Below, one piece after another: positions 25,491 through 33,163 of a stretch of 64,000 nt of DNA. The notes beneath the pieces are model-generated. The model did no database searches. It was given only the letters and a program-made list of their open reading frames with translations, and was not told the DNA's origin. A program made the position numbers and the translations under genes. Origin of the DNA: PFJX01 sp040757575 (GTDB lineage Bacteria > Pseudomonadota > Gammaproteobacteria > Burkholderiales > Thiobacillaceae); NCBI GenBank assembly GCA_040757575.1, contig JBFLXA010000006.1, positions 1 to 64,000 of the forward strand. Direction: 5' to 3'. How positions within the stretch are numbered: the stretch's first letter is position 1; every line of letters begins with the position of its first letter.

Positions 25491-28370
25491 ATGAGCCCGG
25501 AAGCCGAAGCCAGGGAGCACATCGATGCGCTGCTGACCGCAGCCGGCTGGCATGTGTGTGACGCATCCGCCGCCCACATCCATGCGGCCCGGGGTGTAGC
25601 CATTCGTGAATTTCCGCTGCCCGGCCATGGTTTTGCCGATTACCTGCTTTACGTGGATGGCAAGGCCGCCGGGGTGATCGAAGCCAAGAAAGAAGGTGTC
25701 ACCCTCTCCGGGGTCGAAACCCAGTCGGACAAATACACCAAGGGCCTGCCGCCCGGTCTGCCGCGCTGGGGCAACCCGCTACCGTTCTCCTACCAGTCCA
25801 CCGGCGTCGAAACCCGCTTCACCAACGGCCTGGACCCCACCCCGCGTTCGCGCCCGGTGTTTGCCTTCCACAAGCCAGAATTGCTTGCCGACTGGCTCGC
25901 CTTCCTCCCCTCCCCCGCAAGCGGGGGAGGGGCTGGGGGAGAGGGTGGTTTTCAAGCCCAACAACCAGCGGCCACCTTCCTCGCCCGCCTGCAGTCCATG
26001 CCGCCCCTCAAGGAAGCAGGCCTCTGGCCCGCCCAGATCACGGCTATCCGCAACCTGGAAAAATCCCTCAAGGAAAACCGCCCCCGCGCCCTGATCCAGA
26101 TGGCCACCGGCTCCGGCAAGACCTTCACCTCGATTTCCTTCATCTACCGCCTGATCAAGTTCGCCGGGGCGCGGCGCATCCTGTTCCTGGTCGACCGCGG
26201 CAACCTTGCCGACCAGACCCTCAAGGAATTCCAGCAATACGTTTCGCCCTACAACAACTTCAAGTTCAGCGAGGAATACATCGTCCAGCGCCTTGCAGGG
26301 AATCAGATCGACACCACCGCCCGCGTCTGCATCTGCACCCTCCAGCGCATGTACTCCATGCTCAAGGGCAAAGAGCTGCCGCCCGACCTGGAAGAAGTCC
26401 CCGTAGACCAACTGACACTCCCCTCGCCCGCAAGCGGGAGAGGGGCCGGGGGAGAGGGAAAGGGGTTAAGTAATCTGTTCGCCCAACCCGAGCCCATCGA
26501 ATACAACCCCAGCATTCCCATCGAAACCTTCGACATCATCGTCACCGACGAAGCCCACCGCTCCATCTACAACCTGTGGGCGCAGGTGCTGGAATATTTC
26601 GACGCCTACCTCGTCGGCCTCACCGCCACGCCCGGCAAGCAGACCTTCGGTTTCTTCCACCAGAACCTGGTCATGGAATACAACCACGAGATGGCCGTGG
26701 CCGATGGCGTCAACGTCAACTACGACGTCTACCGCATCAAGACCGCCATCACCGAAGCCGGCAGCAAGGTCGAAGCCGGCTACTACGTCGAAAAGCAGGA
26801 ACGCGACACCCGCAAGACCCGCTGGGAAGAACTCGACGACGACTTCGCCTACGACCCCAACCAGCTCGACCGCGACGTCGTCACCCCCGACCAGATCCGC
26901 ACCATCGTGCGCACCTTCCGCGACAAACTGTTCAGCGAAATCTTCCCCGGTCGCACTGAAGTACCGAAAACGCTGATCTTCGCCAAGGACGACAACCACG
27001 CCGAAAACATCGTCGAAATCCTGCGCGAGGAATTCGGCAAGGGCAACGAATTCGCCCAGAAGATCACCTACCGCACCACCGGCGCCACGCCCAAGGAACT
27101 CATCTCCGCCTTCCGCAACAGCTACCACCCGCGCATCGCCGTCACCGTCGACATGATCGCCACCGGCACCGACATCAAGCCGGTCGAAATCGTCTTCTTC
27201 ATGCGCGCCGTCAAATCGCGCGGCTTCTTCGAGCAAATGAAAGGCCGCGGCGTGCGCGTCATCAAGCCCGACGACCTCAAGGCCGTCACCCCCGACGCCA
27301 CTGCCAAGGACCACTTCGTCATCATCGACGCCGTCGGCGTGTGCGAGCAGGACAAAACCGACGCCCGCCCCATGGAGAAAAAGCCCAGCGTCAGCTTCGA
27401 GCGCCTGCTGCAAGCCGTCGCCTTCGGCAACACCGAAGACGACGTCATCACCAGCATCGCCGGCCGCCTGGCCAGAATGGAACACCGCATCAGTGCAGAA
27501 GACGACGCCAAAATCCGCGCCGCCAGCGGCGGCCTCGGCCTAAAAGACCTGGCCCACCAGCTAGTCGAATCCCTAAACCCCGACGCCGCCTTCCCCCCCT
27601 CCCCCGCAAGCGGGAGAGGGGCCGGGGGAGAGGGCGCGCAGCATGCGCGAATCGTCGCAGCCAAACCCCTCTGCGACCCCGCCCTTCGCCAACTCATCCT
27701 CGACATCAAAGCCAAGAACGAACTCACCATCGACCACGTCAGCCAGGACCAGGTCCTGGAAGCCGGCTTCAGCCAGGCCGCCCTCGACCGCGCCCGTGGC
27801 CTCGTCCAATCCTTCGAGCAATTCATCGCCGACCACAAAGACGAAATCACCGCCCTGCAAATCCTCTATGCCAAGCCCTACAAACAGCGCCTCACTTTCG
27901 AGTCGGTTAAAGAACTCGCCGACAAGATCGAGGCACCACCCTACCTGTGGAATGAATCCCAGCTCTGGCAGGCCTACGCTGCGCTGGAGGCGAGCAAGGT
28001 CAAAGGCGCCAGCGGCCGCCGCATCCTCACCGACCTGGTCTCCCTGGTCCGCTTCGCCATCCATCAGGACAACGAACTCATCCCCTTCCCTGAACGGGTC
28101 AACGCCAACTTCAAAGCCTGGCTCGCCACCCAACAAACACTCCCTCCCCCGCAAGCGGGGGAGGGCAGGGGAGAGGGCCGCTTCACCCCCGAACAACTGC
28201 ACTGGCTGGAAATGATCCGCGACCACATCGCCGCCAACCTCGGCATCGAGCCGGACGACTTTAACTACGCCCCCTTCGTCCAGGCTGGCGGCCTTGGCAA
28301 AGTGCATCAACTGTTCGGCGATCAGCTCGGCCCGCTCGTAGCGGACCTGAATGCGGCTTTGGTTGCTTAA
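25491..28370 (+). CDS. hsdR: Type I restriction enzyme R subunit (EcoEI-like), with four in-frame palindromic inserts
   Basis: 959 residues. The ATP-dependent translocase/endonuclease subunit. The N-terminal PD-(D/E)XK nuclease has GFADYLLYVDG then VIEAKKEG (Glu/Lys about 64-66). Helicase motor: Walker A MATGSGKTFTS near 204-212, DEAH near 353, LTATPG, and ATGTDIKP. The C-terminal helical domain (EcoEI_R_C type, 740-959) binds the methyltransferase. Four GC-rich palindromic elements add about 14 residues each near 139, 309, 702 and 883, all between domains or in loops. It is the first gene of the R-S-M arrangement. A hairpin and an AT-rich gap separate it from the next gene. Its last 53 codons recur at 29891 and partly at 31635. 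Confidence 0.95.
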   Translation: MSPEAEAREHIDALLTAAGWHVCDASAAHIHAARGVAIREFPLPGHGFADYLLYVDGKAAGVIEAKKEGVTLSGVETQSDKYTKGLPPGLPRWGNPLPFSYQSTGVETRFTNGLDPTPRSRPVFAFHKPELLADWLAFLPSPASGGGAGGEGGFQAQQPAATFLARLQSMPPLKEAGLWPAQITAIRNLEKSLKENRPRALIQMATGSGKTFTSISFIYRLIKFAGARRILFLVDRGNLADQTLKEFQQYVSPYNNFKFSEEYIVQRLAGNQIDTTARVCICTLQRMYSMLKGKELPPDLEEVPVDQLTLPSPASGRGAGGEGKGLSNLFAQPEPIEYNPSIPIETFDIIVTDEAHRSIYNLWAQVLEYFDAYLVGLTATPGKQTFGFFHQNLVMEYNHEMAVADGVNVNYDVYRIKTAITEAGSKVEAGYYVEKQERDTRKTRWEELDDDFAYDPNQLDRDVVTPDQIRTIVRTFRDKLFSEIFPGRTEVPKTLIFAKDDNHAENIVEILREEFGKGNEFAQKITYRTTGATPKELISAFRNSYHPRIAVTVDMIATGTDIKPVEIVFFMRAVKSRGFFEQMKGRGVRVIKPDDLKAVTPDATAKDHFVIIDAVGVCEQDKTDARPMEKKPSVSFERLLQAVAFGNTEDDVITSIAGRLARMEHRISAEDDAKIRAASGGLGLKDLAHQLVESLNPDAAFPPSPASGRGAGGEGAQHARIVAAKPLCDPALRQLILDIKAKNELTIDHVSQDQVLEAGFSQAALDRARGLVQSFEQFIADHKDEITALQILYAKPYKQRLTFESVKELADKIEAPPYLWNESQLWQAYAALEASKVKGASGRRILTDLVSLVRFAIHQDNELIPFPERVNANFKAWLATQQTLPPPQAGEGRGEGRFTPEQLHWLEMIRDHIAANLGIEPDDFNYAPFVQAGGLGKVHQLFGDQLGPLVADLNAALVA
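25906..25946 (+). repeat. GC-rich palindromic element in hsdR (copy 1)
   Basis: CCCTCCCCCGC-AA-GCGGGGGAGGGG with a CTGGGGGAGAGGGT tail; encodes LPSPASGGGAGGEG between the nuclease and motor domains. Confidence 0.9.
26417..26458 (+). repeat. GC-rich palindromic element in hsdR (copy 2)
   Basis: CTCCCCTCGCCCGC-AA-GCGGGAGAGGGG with a CCGGGGGAGAGGG tail; encodes LPSPASGRGAGGEG just before the DEAH strand. Confidence 0.88.
27594..27634 (+). repeat. GC-rich palindromic element in hsdR (copy 3)
   Basis: CCCCTCCCCCGC-AA-GCGGGAGAGGGG with a CCGGGGGAGAGGG tail; encodes PPSPASGRGAGGEG at the border of the motor and C-terminal helical domain. Confidence 0.88.
28139..28178 (+). repeat. GC-rich palindromic element in hsdR (copy 4)
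   Basis: TCCCTCCCCCGC-AA-GCGGGGGAGGG with a CAGGGGAGAGGG tail, read in another frame as LPPPQAGEGRGEG. It lies about 30 bases before the segment that is duplicated downstream. Confidence 0.88.
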
Positions 28371-28389
28371 GGCCTGGAAACGGCCTTTG
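28369..28389 (+). terminator. Short hairpin at the hsdR stop
   Basis: AAGGCC-TGGAAAC-GGCCTT followed by TGTTGG, overlapping the stop codon region. It is followed by a markedly AT-rich stretch (28390-28440) that may hold a promoter for the AAA gene. The T-run is weak. Confidence 0.4.
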
Positions 28390-28451
28390 TTGGTTATATA
28401 TACAAAGCACAGTTACCATATATTTACTATTTTTCATCATAGAGCTGTTGC

Positions 28452-29894
28452 ATGAAGGATTTTTTCGACAACGCCGAGATCCTGAATGTCCTCCACGGAT
28501 TCAATCCCTGGTGGAGCGGGCGCCCGTATGCCGTCCCGTCTTTCCGGCGGCTTGCCTACGGCGCTTGCCGCGCCTATCTGGACAACCCGGACCTGCGTCG
28601 CGCGATCCTGCTGTCCGGCCCGCGCCGTGTGGGCAAAACCACGCTGCTGCTGCAACTCGCGGAACGCTTCATGCACGAGGGCGCCGACCCAAAGGGCGTT
28701 CTCTACCTCAGCCTCGACCACCCGCTGCTCAAGTTGCTCAGCCTGCGCGACATCCTCGCGCTCTACCACGCCCACATTCACCCGGAAGGCAAGCCCGCGC
28801 TGCTCCTGCTCGACGAAGTTCAGTACGCCAGCGGCTGGGAAACCGAAGTCAAACTCCTGGTTGATCACCAGCCGGCCTACCGCATCGTCGCCACCGGCTC
28901 GGCCAGCGTGGTGCACAAGGAAAAACTCGCGGAAAGCGGCGTCGGCCGCTGGATCACCATCCCCGTGCCGACGCTCTCGTTTTACGAATTCGTGCACATC
29001 CGCAATGAGGCCGTGCCAGACCTACCCGCCGGCCTGAGGCCCACGGACCTCTTCAGTGCACAAGACGCCGACCGCCTGCGCATTGCGGCGCAACTGCGCC
29101 CCCTGCTGCCGCTGTTCAATCGTTATCTGCTTACCGGCGGCTTCCCCGAGACCGCGCGCCAGGACGACATCGCCCTTTGCCAGCGCCTGTTGCGCGAGGA
29201 CGTGGTCGAGCGTGTGCTCAAGCGCGACATGACCGCGCTCTTTGGCGTGCGCAATGTCAACGACCTGGAGCGCCTGTTCATCTACCTGTGTCTGCACACC
29301 GGCGGCATCCTCGCGCACAACACCGTCGCGCGCGACCTGGAAACCTCCGCCGCCACCGTGGGCAACCATCTCGACCTGTTGCGCGCCGCCAACCTCGTCT
29401 ACTGCCTGCCGCCTGTCGCCATCAGCGGCAAGAAAGTCCTGCGCGCCCGCAACAAGTACTACCTGGTCGACGCTGCCCTGCGCAACGCCGTCCTCCTGCG
29501 CGGCGAAGAAGTGCTGGCCAATACCGATGACATGGGCATGATCGTCGAAACCACCGTGCTGCGACACCTCTACGCCTACCACTACCGCGACACGCCCCAA
29601 ATCGCCTACTGGCGCGATGCCGTCACCGACAAGGAGGTGGACATCATCGTAAAAAGCCCGGCCTACCACTTCGCCTTCGAGATCAAATACCGCGAGCGCG
29701 CCGAAGTGCAGGCCAAGAACGGACTGGCCCTTTACTGCAATGCCGAACAACTCAAACAGGCCTACCTCGTCACCAAGCAGGACACCGACTTCGGCGTGAC
29801 CGAACTGCCGGGCGTGACAACGCGCTTCCTCAAGGTGCCGGCACACATCCTGTGCTACCTGCTGGGGCAGGCGGAGCGGCTGCTGTGGAAATGA
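28452..29894 (+). CDS. AAA ATPase with DUF4143 (cargo gene in the R-M locus)
   Basis: 480 residues. Walker A is SGPRRVGKTTLLLQ near residue 56, Walker B LLLLDEVQYASGW, and sensor ATGSASV. The C-terminal DUF4143 region (about 225-480) has YLLTGGFPE, KYYLVDAALRN, and a PD-(D/E)XK-like core DKEVDIIVK...FAFEIKYRER. Families of this kind are common in mobile and defence regions; a molecular activity is not established. The stop overlaps the ATG that opens the duplicated hsdR tail (AAATGA). No good ribosome binding site precedes ATG 28452. Composition is GC-rich, unlike the 80 bp in front of it. Confidence 0.85.
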   Translation: MKDFFDNAEILNVLHGFNPWWSGRPYAVPSFRRLAYGACRAYLDNPDLRRAILLSGPRRVGKTTLLLQLAERFMHEGADPKGVLYLSLDHPLLKLLSLRDILALYHAHIHPEGKPALLLLDEVQYASGWETEVKLLVDHQPAYRIVATGSASVVHKEKLAESGVGRWITIPVPTLSFYEFVHIRNEAVPDLPAGLRPTDLFSAQDADRLRIAAQLRPLLPLFNRYLLTGGFPETARQDDIALCQRLLREDVVERVLKRDMTALFGVRNVNDLERLFIYLCLHTGGILAHNTVARDLETSAATVGNHLDLLRAANLVYCLPPVAISGKKVLRARNKYYLVDAALRNAVLLRGEEVLANTDDMGMIVETTVLRHLYAYHYRDTPQIAYWRDAVTDKEVDIIVKSPAYHFAFEIKYRERAEVQAKNGLALYCNAEQLKQAYLVTKQDTDFGVTELPGVTTRFLKVPAHILCYLLGQAERLLWK

Positions 29895-30049
29895 TCCGCG
29901 ACCGCATCGCCGCCAACCTCGGCATCGAACCGGACGACTTCGAATACGCGCCCTTCGCCCAGGAAGGCGGATTGGGCAAGGTGTATCAGCTTTTCGGCGA
30001 TGAGTTGAACACGCTCATTGAGCAATTGAATGAGAGCTTGGCGGCATAG
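29891..30049 (+). pseudogene. Second copy of the hsdR 3' end (52-codon tail, still open)
   Basis: Encodes MIRDRIAANLGIEPDDF then YAPFAQEGGLGKVYQLFG and ends LNESLAA; the true HsdR C-terminus at 28212-28370 reads MIRDHIAANLGIEPDDF and ends LNAALVA. Both are exactly 159 nt. The ATG overlaps the AAA-gene stop (ATGA), so the piece could still be translated as a free peptide by coupling. It is a displaced remnant of an hsdR allele rather than a normal gene. Confidence 0.85.
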
Positions 30050-30082
30050 TGCGCTGATACACCAATCAAAAGGAGAGCAGAC

Positions 30083-31612
30083 ATGGGCACCAAATGCGTT
30101 ATCAATGTCGATCTGGCTGATGTGTGGCAAGAGCCTGGGCGTAAGAAGTTGCTTCGTACTTTGGCTTGGGGGGATGAAGTGACGGTCTTGAAAAAAACGA
30201 ATGCCCACATCGAAATTGAAACGGTCACATATCACCAACAATCTGATGGCAGTGTCCTCACAGAGAAATCAACTGGGTATATTTCCCCAGCTAAATCGTC
30301 ACGTATAAATACTAGCGACACGATCAAGAAACTCTCCGAAAACGACGTGTTGAAGGTGAATTTCGTCGATGTGCAGCAGGGAGACGGGGCAGTCATCGAG
30401 TCTCCGGACGGCAAAGTCATCTTGGTCGATGGTGGCGACAACCAACTCTTCGCGCGCTATCTTGCTTCCAGGTTTCGCGGTACTTCAGCATCGAAGCCCA
30501 AAGACATTGATTGCATACTGGTGACTCATGGAGATGCCGATCACTTTTCGGGTTTGTCTGAAATATATAAGTCGGAGAACAACTCGGATAAGCTCAAACG
30601 TCTGTTTATTCGACCCCATCGGGTTTATCACAATGGCATTGTCAAGCGCCCCTCCGAGATTGGTGGGAAAACAATCAAGGAAAGCGATATTTTAGGGCCG
30701 ACCACACAGACCGCTGATGGTCTGTACCTGACTGACCTCAATGAGAATCTTCTGGATGTGCCTGACGAAGAAATGAATCTCCCTTTCAGGACTTGGAAAA
30801 CTGCCCTGAAGGCATACAGTGTGCGTAGAGCCATCAAGTTTCGCAGGCTAGAGTTTGGGGATGACGCCGCCTTTGACTTCTTCAACAATGGCGATTTGCG
30901 GCTCGACGTCCTTGGTCCGATTTCCGATCGGGTTGATGGCAAGCCAGCACTCAAATTCCTAGGAAAACCACCCAAGGGACCACGGATAGGGCATGAATCC
31001 CTGGAAACACACAGTTCCGGATTCAAGGGACTGTCGGCTTCACATACTATTAACGGCCACTCGGTTGTGTTCAGGCTCAGTTATGGTGGATTCAGCTATC
31101 TGTTTTCAGGTGACCTGAATGATGAGGCAAGCCGTTTTCTCACCAGGGAGCACAACAAGGGAAAGCTGAATCTTCGTTCGGATGTGTTCAAAGTGCCGCA
31201 CCACGGTTCTGCGGATTTTTCCGGTGCATTTGTCCAGTCGGTTTCCCCGATTATCAGTGTGGTATCTAGTGGCGATGAGAGTGCACGCAAAGAATACATT
31301 CATCCACGCGCGACTCTGATGGGGGCGCTTGGCAAGTGGTCCCGAGTACCGGAGCCACTGGTGTTCGTTACGGAACTGGTTGCGTTTTTCCAGATGGAGG
31401 GCTGGTCGAGGTTGAAGGACGATAAGAAGGCTGAGAAACGCGGCGACTTCTTCGGCTTTAGCCGGGCAGCATTCGGAATTGTTAAGACGCGCACAAATGG
31501 CAAGCGACTGCTGGTATACACCGACAGCGGGAACGTGAAAATGAAAGAGGCCTACGCCTATGAGCTGGATGACTCAGGTATACCCCAACCGGCCGAAGTA
31601 TTGCGGGTATGA
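30083..31612 (+). CDS. ComEC-like metallo-beta-lactamase-fold protein with N-terminal SH3-like domain (cargo gene)
   Basis: 509 residues, no signal peptide or membrane helices. Residues 1-75 look like a small SH3-like beta domain (VWQEPGRKKLLRTLAWGDEV). An MBL fold follows: VDVQQGDGAVIESPDGKVILVDGG, the metal motif THGDADHFSG, then FSGDLNDEASRF and KVPHHGSADFSGAF, as in the ComEC-type hydrolase domain. An AAAAGGAGAG site lies upstream of ATG 30083. Base composition is visibly lower in GC than hsdR and the AAA gene, a sign of separate origin. It could cleave DNA, RNA or a nucleotide. A decayed hsdR tail follows it. Confidence 0.85.
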   Translation: MGTKCVINVDLADVWQEPGRKKLLRTLAWGDEVTVLKKTNAHIEIETVTYHQQSDGSVLTEKSTGYISPAKSSRINTSDTIKKLSENDVLKVNFVDVQQGDGAVIESPDGKVILVDGGDNQLFARYLASRFRGTSASKPKDIDCILVTHGDADHFSGLSEIYKSENNSDKLKRLFIRPHRVYHNGIVKRPSEIGGKTIKESDILGPTTQTADGLYLTDLNENLLDVPDEEMNLPFRTWKTALKAYSVRRAIKFRRLEFGDDAAFDFFNNGDLRLDVLGPISDRVDGKPALKFLGKPPKGPRIGHESLETHSSGFKGLSASHTINGHSVVFRLSYGGFSYLFSGDLNDEASRFLTREHNKGKLNLRSDVFKVPHHGSADFSGAFVQSVSPIISVVSSGDESARKEYIHPRATLMGALGKWSRVPEPLVFVTELVAFFQMEGWSRLKDDKKAEKRGDFFGFSRAAFGIVKTRTNGKRLLVYTDSGNVKMKEAYAYELDDSGIPQPAEVLRV

Positions 31613-31634
31613 GAGACGTCATCAACCAGGAAAA

Positions 31635-31745
31635 TTCGAGCACGTGCCCTTGGCCCAGGAAGGCGGCTTGGGCAAGGTGTATCAGCTCTTCGGTGATGAG
31701 TTGAACAGCCTTATTGAACAATTGAACGAGAGTCTGGCTGCATGA
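31635..31745 (+). pseudogene. Third copy of the hsdR 3' end (36-codon tail), overlapping hsdS
   Basis: Encodes FEHVPLAQEGGLGKVYQLFG followed by DELNSLIEQLNESLAA and TGA at 31743-31745. It matches the last 111 nt of the copy at 29939-30049, same length, more closely than it matches the intact hsdR. Its TGA overlaps the hsdS ATG (ATGA), so this is probably the ancestral hsdR end, left behind. Upstream, the MBL-gene stop overlaps an ATG, as for the other copy, but 22 nt fewer separate that ATG from the match and it is out of frame. Confidence 0.8.
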
Positions 31746-33163
31746 AGGCCGAAGAAATACGTGCGTATTACACAGTGGGAGCGGTTGTTCCGGGCGAGTG
31801 GCCGGTTATGACTATCGAAGAAATCGCTGACGTTAATCCACGTGTCGATAAGGCCGCGATACCTGATGACCTGCCCGTTTCTTTTGTTCCGATGCCAGCA
31901 GTCGGCGCTGGGGATGGCTCAATTCACGTCGAGGAAACGCGCCCGGCGGGTGAAGTGAAGAAAGGATTTACCGCCTTTCTCGAAGGCGATGTCCTTTTCG
32001 CAAAAATCACGCCTTGCATGGAAAACGGAAAGATGGCTGTCGTTCCCAAGCTGGTGAACGGCTATGGCTTTGGGTCCACCGAGTTCCATGTGCTTCGGAC
32101 CAAGCAAGGCATGGATGCCAAGTACCTTTATTACTGGGTTTCGAGCCAGACATTTCGTGGCGAGGCGGAGCGGTACATGACCGGGGCTGTGGGGCAGAAG
32201 CGTGTGTCCACGACCTACCTTAAGCAGGCGACGATTCCCGTCGCCCCCCTCGACCAACAAAAACGCATCGTCGCGGAAATCGAAAAACAATTCTCCCGCC
32301 TCGACGAAGCCGTAGCCAACCTCAAGCGCGTCAAGGCCAACCTCAAGCGTTACAAAGCCGCCGTCCTCAAAGCCGCCGTCGAAGGCCGCCTCGTCGAAAC
32401 CGAAGCCGAACGCGCCCGCCGCGAAGGCCGCAGCTACGAGACCGGCGAGCAACTCCTCCAACGCATCCTCGAAACCCGCCGCAGCCAGTGGCAAGGCAAG
32501 GGCAAATACAAAGAACCCGCCGCGCCTGACACCACCGGCCTACCTGAATTGCCGGAGGGGTGGGTGTGGGCGTCAACAGAACAGGTTTGCGGAAGCGTGC
32601 GAGATGGGACGCATGACACCCCGGCTTATGTCGACAGCGGAGTGCCATTAATCACATCGAAGAACCTCACGGAGCACGGTATCGATTTCGAGAACGTGAA
32701 ACTTATCTCTGAGCAGGATCACACTGATATTTCACGCCGGTCAGGGGTTGAATATGGGGACGTACTATTTGCAATGATTGGAACGGTGGGTAATCCGTGC
32801 GAGATCAGGACAGACGCCCGATTCAGTATCAAAAACGTCGGCTTGTTCAAACGCAATCCTGAATGCCTCAGCTCTACATATCTGCGCCACTGGTTGGAGT
32901 CGCCATTGCTTAACAAGTGGTTAGAGCCACGCCTCAAAGGCACGACGCAAAAGTTTGCTCCGCTCGGATTACTGCGAGAGATTCCTGTGCCTTACACGAC
33001 TCTTGCGGAACAACACCGTATCGTCGCCGAAGTCGACCGTCGACTATCTCTCATACGCGAAACTGAGGCACAAGTCGACGCCAACTCCCGGCGAGTCACG
33101 CGGCTGCGTCAATCCATCCTTGCCCAGGCTTTTTGTAGGGAGGCAGTTCATGCGGGTATCTGA
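31742..33163 (+). CDS. hsdS: Type I restriction enzyme specificity subunit S
   Basis: 473 residues with two target-recognition domains (about 17-175 and 275-415), each followed by a coiled-coil conserved region starting DQQKRIVAEIEKQFSRLDEAV and AEQHRIVAEVDRRL. GEW, LPEGWVW and the VPLITSKNL/FAMIGTVG segments are typical. It sets the bipartite DNA target for HsdM/HsdR. The first TRD and linker have mixed composition: the central linker is GC-rich while the second TRD is lower in GC, consistent with TRD exchange. The start ATG overlaps the third hsdR tail; the end overlaps the next gene by 14 bp. Confidence 0.93.
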   Translation: MKAEEIRAYYTVGAVVPGEWPVMTIEEIADVNPRVDKAAIPDDLPVSFVPMPAVGAGDGSIHVEETRPAGEVKKGFTAFLEGDVLFAKITPCMENGKMAVVPKLVNGYGFGSTEFHVLRTKQGMDAKYLYYWVSSQTFRGEAERYMTGAVGQKRVSTTYLKQATIPVAPLDQQKRIVAEIEKQFSRLDEAVANLKRVKANLKRYKAAVLKAAVEGRLVETEAERARREGRSYETGEQLLQRILETRRSQWQGKGKYKEPAAPDTTGLPELPEGWVWASTEQVCGSVRDGTHDTPAYVDSGVPLITSKNLTEHGIDFENVKLISEQDHTDISRRSGVEYGDVLFAMIGTVGNPCEIRTDARFSIKNVGLFKRNPECLSSTYLRHWLESPLLNKWLEPRLKGTTQKFAPLGLLREIPVPYTTLAEQHRIVAEVDRRLSLIRETEAQVDANSRRVTRLRQSILAQAFCREAVHAGI

